From contig JAMOUE010000186.1 of NCBI GenBank assembly GCA_027068235.1, forward strand, positions 1 through 9,969: 9,969 bases of DNA, given 5' to 3'. Positions within the stretch are counted from its first letter, which is position 1. Each line of letters starts with the position of its first letter. A program made the position numbers and the translations under genes. This stretch comes from Deltaproteobacteria bacterium. Its GTDB lineage: Bacteria > Desulfobacterota > Dissulfuribacteria > Dissulfuribacterales > QOAL01. Positions 6,159 to 9,969 of the stretch are shown in pieces. Under the pieces are notes generated by a model. It saw only the letters and a program-made list of their open reading frames with translations, ran no database searches and was not told where the DNA came from.

Positions 6159-7055
6159 ATGAAAAGAAGACTGACTTTTTTGATTTATCTTATACTAACC
6201 ACTGTATTGCTACTGGGAAATGATATAGTAACGGTCCAAGCCATAGATAAAGACAAGCAGAAAGACACGACGATTTACATTGCATACACATGCAACACAT
6301 GGGGACAGCTTCAGCCCTGCCCTTCTTGAGGCGGGAAAAAAGTCGGGGGAATTACCCGCCGGATCAGTTGGGTCCGTCAGCAAAGAAAGCAGAACAAACT
6401 AGACCTCCTTTTAGATGGTGGGAGGGCCCTTTTCATGCCCGGCAAAAGGATTTCAGGGCATGCAATAAAAAATGCAGAAAAACTCCTCAAATATTATGAG
6501 GAAATGGGCTATCAAAATATTTGCATATCGAGTGCGGAGCTGGGTGCTGGTATATCGTTTTTAAAAAAGCACGATTACTCTGGCAGTCTTTTTCTTTCAG
6601 CAAATGTGCTCAAGGAAGGAAAATTAGTGTTTGAACCTGGCAGAGGCTACAACATAAAAGGTAAAAAGGTTTGGGTCATCGCCCTAACAGACCTATTTTC
6701 TTCAAGCTCTCTTGCTAAAGAGGGAATAAAGATCGACGATCCTATCTCAGCCATTAAAAAGCTTTGGGGATCAATCCCCAAACAGACGGATATCGTAATA
6801 CTACTCACCAGTTTGAACCAGCTTGAAACCAGAAAGATATTAAAGACATTTCCAGAAATTGATCTTGTCATCTCAAGCGGCATAGGGATGCCAACTTACG
6901 TGCCTCTCAAAGAAGGAAAAAGCCTTATAGTATCAACTCATCCAAAGGGGAAATCCATAGGCATAATTGCCATCGATGTCGCAAACGGAAAGATTGTAAC
7001 ATATGACAACAAGCTCATTATGCTTAAAGATTCAATGCTGGAAAACAATTTTTGA
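6159..7055 (+). CDS. Putative selenoprotein: exported metallophosphoesterase-fold protein with in-frame TGA (CxxU)
   Basis: Read through TGA 6327-6329 as selenocysteine, this is one 298-residue protein. Residues 1-28 form a signal peptide (basic MKRR, a hydrophobic core, likely cleavage after VQA), so it is exported. The mature start, TIYIAYTCNTWGQLQPCPSU, places the TGA at residue 57 in a C54-P-S-U57 motif; GGKKVGGITRRISW follows directly. That segment and LDLLLDGG resemble the N-terminal blocks of UshA-type 5'-nucleotidases (TGN..G...PC, GGLARR, LLLDAGD). Later blocks LFLSANVL, VWVIALTDL, DIVILLTSL and DLVISSG also follow that fold, but the usual metal-binding Asp, His and Asn residues are mostly replaced. 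No frameshift is needed: both sides of the TGA share one frame. A SECIS-like hairpin follows the TGA. The ribosome binding site is strong, and GTG 6156 is an alternative start. The alternative is a nonsense-mutated pseudogene. No Sec machinery genes are in the window. Confidence 0.75.
6327..6329 (+). other. In-frame TGA, candidate selenocysteine codon (codon 57)
   Basis: The TGA lies exactly in frame between a signal-peptide-bearing segment and 241 further sense codons. It falls three residues after Cys54, forming CPSU, a redox-type CxxU motif. Other genes in the window end at TGA normally, so general reassignment of TGA is excluded. Confidence 0.7.
6330..6376 (+). other. SECIS-like stem-loops immediately after the TGA
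   Basis: GGCGGG at 6330-6335 is a perfect complement of CCCGCC at 6355-6360. An A-A mismatch and two A-U pairs extend the stem inward to a G-rich loop (6339-6351). An alternative tighter hairpin pairs CGGG 6344-6347 with CCCG 6355-6358 around the loop GGAATTA, whose first two bases are G and whose apex is about 22 bases after the TGA. Both fit the general bacterial SECIS description (a stem just 3' of UGA, a small loop with an early G). A second 6-bp hairpin, 6360-6365 with 6371-6376 and loop AGTTG, follows. The run of CGC, CGG, GGG and CCC codons here is unlike the AT-rich codon use around it, consistent with selection on RNA structure. Confidence 0.6.
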
Positions 7056-7062
7056 TGTTTTT

Positions 7063-7596
7063 TTAATCATTACCGAGCATTAAGATGCCCTTGTAAAGGT
7101 AGTCTAAACCAGAGGCGATGGTAAGAATGGCAGTGACTATGTAACAACAGAAAAGCAGCCTGTCCAAAGCCATATGAGTTACCGTTGTAAAAAGGACTAT
7201 AAAGATAGTGAATAACTGAAAAAGGGTTGTGAGTTTACTTACTACAGTAGGCCGAATCTCTATGCCAGATTGAAAAAGCAGTAATACAAGAACTCCAAAC
7301 ACTATTATCAGATCTCTACTTATAACCGTTACTGCCAGCCAATTAGGAACAAGCCCAATAACGGCTAGGGTAATATATGCCGATGCAAGAAGGGCCTTGT
7401 CTGCAATGGGATCAAGTATGGCCCCAACCCTGGTCTTTTGCTTCATTACCCTTGCCAGAAAACCATCAAGACCATCTGTTATTCCTGCAGCTGCAAAAAC
7501 CACAAATGCCCAATCAAAACGCTCATTTATAAGGAAGATAACAAGAAGGGGGGTAAGCAATATTCTTACTATTGTTAATAAGTTTGGTATGTTCAA
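7063..7596 (-). CDS. pgsA: CDP-diacylglycerol-glycerol-3-phosphate 3-phosphatidyltransferase
   Basis: This 177-residue integral membrane enzyme makes phosphatidylglycerol phosphate from CDP-diacylglycerol and glycerol 3-phosphate. The full CDP-alcohol phosphotransferase motif D-x2-D-G-x2-A-R-x8-G-x3-D-x3-D is present at residues 41-66 (D41, D44, G45, A48, R49, G58, D62, D66). The N-terminus NIPNLLTIVRILLTPLLV is typical of PgsA, and several hydrophobic segments follow. The start codon is TTG, overlapping the miaA stop as TTGA and preceded by a good GGAAGG. It is the last gene of the mutL-miaA-pgsA string, and its stop lies only 7 bases from the stop of the convergent selenoprotein candidate. 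The close relative CDP-diacylglycerol-serine O-phosphatidyltransferase is less likely given the N-terminal signature and size. Confidence 0.92.
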   Translation of the reverse strand: MNIPNLLTIVRILLTPLLVIFLINERFDWAFVVFAAAGITDGLDGFLARVMKQKTRVGAILDPIADKALLASAYITLAVIGLVPNWLAVTVISRDLIIVFGVLVLLLFQSGIEIRPTVVSKLTTLFQLFTIFIVLFTTVTHMALDRLLFCCYIVTAILTIASGLDYLYKGILMLGND

Positions 7597-8537
7597 TTAA
7601 CTGCCTTCCAGATATCTTCCGATTCAAGGAGTCGTTTTGGGTGAAACCATCTTATTTCAGGGTCCTTTTTGAACCAGGTAATCTGTCTTTTTGCATAACG
7701 TCTCGTATCCCGCTTCATTTCAAAAATGGCCTGTGAAAGCCCACTTTCTTTCAAAAGGTAGGAGATAATATGCCGGTATCCAATGGATTGCAAGGATTTA
7801 AGACGTGGATCAAGGCCCTGTTCCAAGAGTCTGGAAACCTCCTTGATAAAGCCTTTTTCAATCATCTCGTCAACTCTCCTATCAATTAGTCTGTAAAGAG
7901 CACTTCGCTCCATCATAAGACCTATCTTAAAGATACGAATACCCCTTTCAATAAAGCCACCTATTTTTTTTCCCTGCTCCTGAGTCTCATCCCTCTTTGG
8001 ACCATGGGACAAATATATTTCAAATGCCCTTGTAAGCCTGTATGTATCTTTAGGATGAATGTTCTCTACCCTTTTGGGATCCATTGACTTCAGTAAGGAA
8101 TAGACGCCCTTATGCCCTTTTTGTCTGATCACCTCTTTCAGATATTTTCTAAAGGCAGGGATTGCGCATGGCAAGACAGAAAGGCCCTGCTCCAAACTCT
8201 TTAAATAAAAACCCGTGCCACCTACCAACACTGGAATCTTACCTTGTTTTAGTAAAAGCTCTATCCTTCTTGATGCCAATCTAATAAATGAAGCCGCATC
8301 CATTGGCTCCCAAGGCTGGCGTATATCAATCAGATGATGCACTATCCCCGACATCTCCTCCCTGGAGGGCTTGGCAGAACCAATATCAAGCCCCTTGTAT
8401 ATCTGCACAGAATCAAGATTGATAATCTCTCCACCCAGTCTTTTTGCCAATCTTATTGACACAGAAGTTTTGCCTGTAGCAGTAGGGCCAACAACGGCTA
8501 TGACAGGAAATCTGTCTGGGATATTATTTGATTCCAT
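7593..8537 (-). CDS. miaA: tRNA dimethylallyltransferase
   Basis: MiaA transfers a dimethylallyl group to N6 of adenosine 37, next to the anticodon, in tRNAs that read codons starting with U. The 314-residue protein is of normal length. Visible motifs are the P-loop GPTATGKT (17-24), LDSVQIYKGLDIGSAKPS (41-58; the catalytic Asp region and substrate contacts), HHLID, and VGGTGFYLKSL further on. The C-terminal part contains RYAKRQITWFKKDPEIRWF, which is typical of the family's tRNA-binding end. ATG 8537 overlaps the mutL stop by one base (TGATG), and the miaA stop overlaps the pgsA start, so the three genes are tightly coupled. The mutL-miaA order is widely conserved in bacteria. Confidence 0.96.
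   Translation of the reverse strand: MESNNIPDRFPVIAVVGPTATGKTSVSIRLAKRLGGEIINLDSVQIYKGLDIGSAKPSREEMSGIVHHLIDIRQPWEPMDAASFIRLASRRIELLLKQGKIPVLVGGTGFYLKSLEQGLSVLPCAIPAFRKYLKEVIRQKGHKGVYSLLKSMDPKRVENIHPKDTYRLTRAFEIYLSHGPKRDETQEQGKKIGGFIERGIRIFKIGLMMERSALYRLIDRRVDEMIEKGFIKEVSRLLEQGLDPRLKSLQSIGYRHIISYLLKESGLSQAIFEMKRDTRRYAKRQITWFKKDPEIRWFHPKRLLESEDIWKAVN
7604..7609 (-). promoter_or_regulatory. Ribosome binding site that fixes the TTG start of pgsA
   Basis: On the minus strand GGAAGG lies 7 bases before the TTG at 7596. It sits within the 3' end of miaA and supports the unusual TTG codon and the TTGA stop/start overlap. Confidence 0.7.
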
Positions 8538-9969
8538 CAGCTTCTAAAAAACCTGTTATACAATTCTTCACGGCCAATACTCACCATTATAGGTCTGCCA
8601 TGTGGACAGTTGCTAACTCCCTCCTCCAAACACTCTCTAATGAGGCTTTCCATCTCAGCCCTTTGCATCCTTTTACCTGCCTTAACTGCCTGAGAGCAAG
8701 CAAGACGCGCCATTAAATCTCTAAAAAGTTCCTTTGATGGAATATGGGGATTTGACAATGCCAATTCAACCATCTCTTCCAAGGAAGCTTGATACCCCTC
8801 TTGATTTGCAAAAAATATTGGCACTGATCTTACAATTATCTGAGACTCTCCAAAGCCATCTATCTCTATCCCAAGCTCACCTAGAAGCTGCTTGGCATTG
8901 TCGAGATTTTCCATCATTCCTGCCTCCACATCAACCACAACAGGAACCAACAATGCCTGCCTTCTTAGAGAACCTGACGACTCCAATTCAGAGCTGATTC
9001 TTTGAAATAGTAATGCCTCATGTGCTGCATGTTGATCCACGATAAAAAGCTTTTCACATCGTTCAAAAAGCAAGAATGTCCCTGCAAACTGACCTATGAA
9101 CTCGAACTGCACTCCCTTTGTATCTGCATAACTTGACGTTCTAACAGGTTCCTGTACTTCCAACAAAGAAGGAGCGCCTATTTCTTCTTTATTTTCCACT
9201 TTATCTGCCAGATATCTTCCATCCCTCTGTTTACCCTGTACATTTTCCCAAGGAAGCGGGAAATCTATATTCACCTGACTGGGTTTTTCAATATCAGGAT
9301 CAGATTCAATATCATTCATCCCTGTAGAGGAGGCCTCACCTGAAGGCTCAAAAATATCCTGCTTCAAAACAACTGTTTTTGCATCTGTCTCCAAAGCACG
9401 CCTGACACCGTGAAACAACAATCGATAAATGTCTCCAGGACGCTCGAAACGCACTTCACTCTTTGTTGGATGAACGTTTACATCTACTAAAACCGGATCT
9501 ATCTCTATGAAAAATACACCTGCCACATGGTTGCCTTTTACCAAAAAACCTTTCAAGGCATCGTTAAGCGCCTTCCAAAGTACAGGGCTAGAAACGGGGC
9601 GTCTGTTTAGGAAAAAATAGACATGCCTGGCAGACAACTTCACCTGATCGGGTCTTGCAACAAAACCGGAAAGTGCAAGTCCCGGCCCTTCATGCTCCAC
9701 TTCTACCATATGGTGCACTACCTTTTTACCAACAAGTGGCTCTATACGCCTTGAAATGGGCTGATCAGGCCTGCATAGAAATACATTTTTGCCCTCTTTA
9801 TTTACTTTGAAACCAACATCAGGCCAGGACGCACAAAAAAGATATATCATCTTCATACACCTGGCATACTCTGTCTGGTCGGACTTAAGAAACTTGGCCC
9901 TGGCAGGTATCTTCATAAAGAGATCTTCCACCCTTACCATCGTACCCGGAGAACAGGCCTGGGGACGCA
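8537..9969 (-). CDS. mutL: DNA mismatch repair protein MutL, endonuclease type (N-terminus beyond window edge)
   Basis: MutL couples mismatch recognition by MutS to strand removal. The reading frame is open to the right edge, and the upstream codons RPQACSPGT join directly to VRVEDLFMKIPARAKFLKS, the conserved segment of the GHKL ATPase domain, so the ATG at 9938-9940 is internal. The first ATPase motifs, about 150 residues, are outside the window. VDVNVHPTKSEVRF marks the end of the N-terminal domain; a polar linker follows, then the C-terminal dimerisation/endonuclease domain with DQHAAHE (9037-9017), ACSQAVKAG and CPHGRP. These motifs occur in bacteria lacking MutH, so the protein is predicted to nick DNA itself. 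The final Glu of the DQHA(X)2E(X)4E motif is Gln here. Its stop overlaps the miaA start by one base. Confidence 0.95.
   Translation of the reverse strand, partial: RPQACSPGTMVRVEDLFMKIPARAKFLKSDQTEYARCMKMIYLFCASWPDVGFKVNKEGKNVFLCRPDQPISRRIEPLVGKKVVHHMVEVEHEGPGLALSGFVARPDQVKLSARHVYFFLNRRPVSSPVLWKALNDALKGFLVKGNHVAGVFFIEIDPVLVDVNVHPTKSEVRFERPGDIYRLLFHGVRRALETDAKTVVLKQDIFEPSGEASSTGMNDIESDPDIEKPSQVNIDFPLPWENVQGKQRDGRYLADKVENKEEIGAPSLLEVQEPVRTSSYADTKGVQFEFIGQFAGTFLLFERCEKLFIVDQHAAHEALLFQRISSELESSGSLRRQALLVPVVVDVEAGMMENLDNAKQLLGELGIEIDGFGESQIIVRSVPIFFANQEGYQASLEEMVELALSNPHIPSKELFRDLMARLACSQAVKAGKRMQRAEMESLIRECLEEGVSNCPHGRPIMVSIGREELYNRFFRS

Noticed and set aside
6159..6329. Separate 56-residue secreted peptide ending at the TGA
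   Set aside because: The frame continues unbroken with coding character and family-like motifs, and a stem-loop follows the TGA. A short peptide may still be made when Sec insertion fails.
6290..6499. Frameshift instead of recoding near the TGA
   Set aside because: The sequence before and after the TGA is in the same frame (6159 and 6435 differ by a multiple of 3), so no shift is needed; the overlapping frame here has no family resemblance.
6435..7055. Stand-alone 206-residue gene starting at ATG 6435
   Set aside because: The conserved block VGGITRR...LDLLLDGG lies upstream in the same frame and there is no Shine-Dalgarno sequence before 6435, while a strong one precedes 6159.
8734..8997. 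Plus-strand open frame opposite mutL
   Set aside because: It is antisense to the conserved MutL C-terminal domain and has a proline/leucine-rich composition typical of shadow frames.

Overview
This is a dense bacterial chromosomal segment, moderately AT-rich by eye, with no rRNA, tRNA, insertion sequence or CRISPR visible. The gene content fits a Gram-negative, selenoprotein-using anaerobe, possibly of the Desulfobacterota/deltaproteobacterial kind: two Fur-family proteins (one fused to FeoA), an endonuclease-type MutL, a mutL-miaA-pgsA operon, and a secreted protein whose gene contains an in-frame TGA with the hallmarks of a selenocysteine codon. The taxonomic guess is inference only.

Layout. 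Bases 1-74 (+) are the 3' end of dtd. Facing it on the minus strand are trmL (115-585) and a fur-family regulator (636-1097). A 184-base divergent intergenic region (1098-1281) holds a long imperfect hairpin. Then a plus-strand gene string runs to 7055: a Fur-FeoA fusion (1282-2082), proC (2079-2906), a Glu/Asp-type sodium or proton symporter (2989-4242), holA (4235-5536), an HD-domain phosphohydrolase (5569-6135) and a secreted metallophosphoesterase-fold protein with a TGA at codon 57 (6159-7055). Facing it on the minus strand is the translationally coupled operon mutL (5' end beyond the right edge), miaA and pgsA. No stretch longer than 300 bases lacks a gene.

How the genes relate. Dtd, TrmL and MiaA act on tRNA quality and modification. 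HolA and MutL act in replication and mismatch repair. PgsA makes phosphatidylglycerol. ProC and the acidic amino-acid symporter plausibly share glutamate/proline metabolism. The two divergent Fur proteins suggest local metal-dependent control.

The most interesting item is 6159-7055. An exported protein begins with a strong ribosome binding site and signal peptide. At codon 57 it meets a TGA that completes a CxxU motif, and it continues in the same frame for 241 sense codons to a normal stop. A GC-rich stem-loop of bacterial SECIS type starts directly after the TGA. The protein resembles the 5'-nucleotidase/metallophosphoesterase fold but seems to have lost its metal ligands, which would make it a candidate redox selenoprotein on a repurposed phosphatase scaffold. 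The second item is the Fur-FeoA fusion, with an N-terminal CxxCxxC motif and a non-canonical recognition helix.
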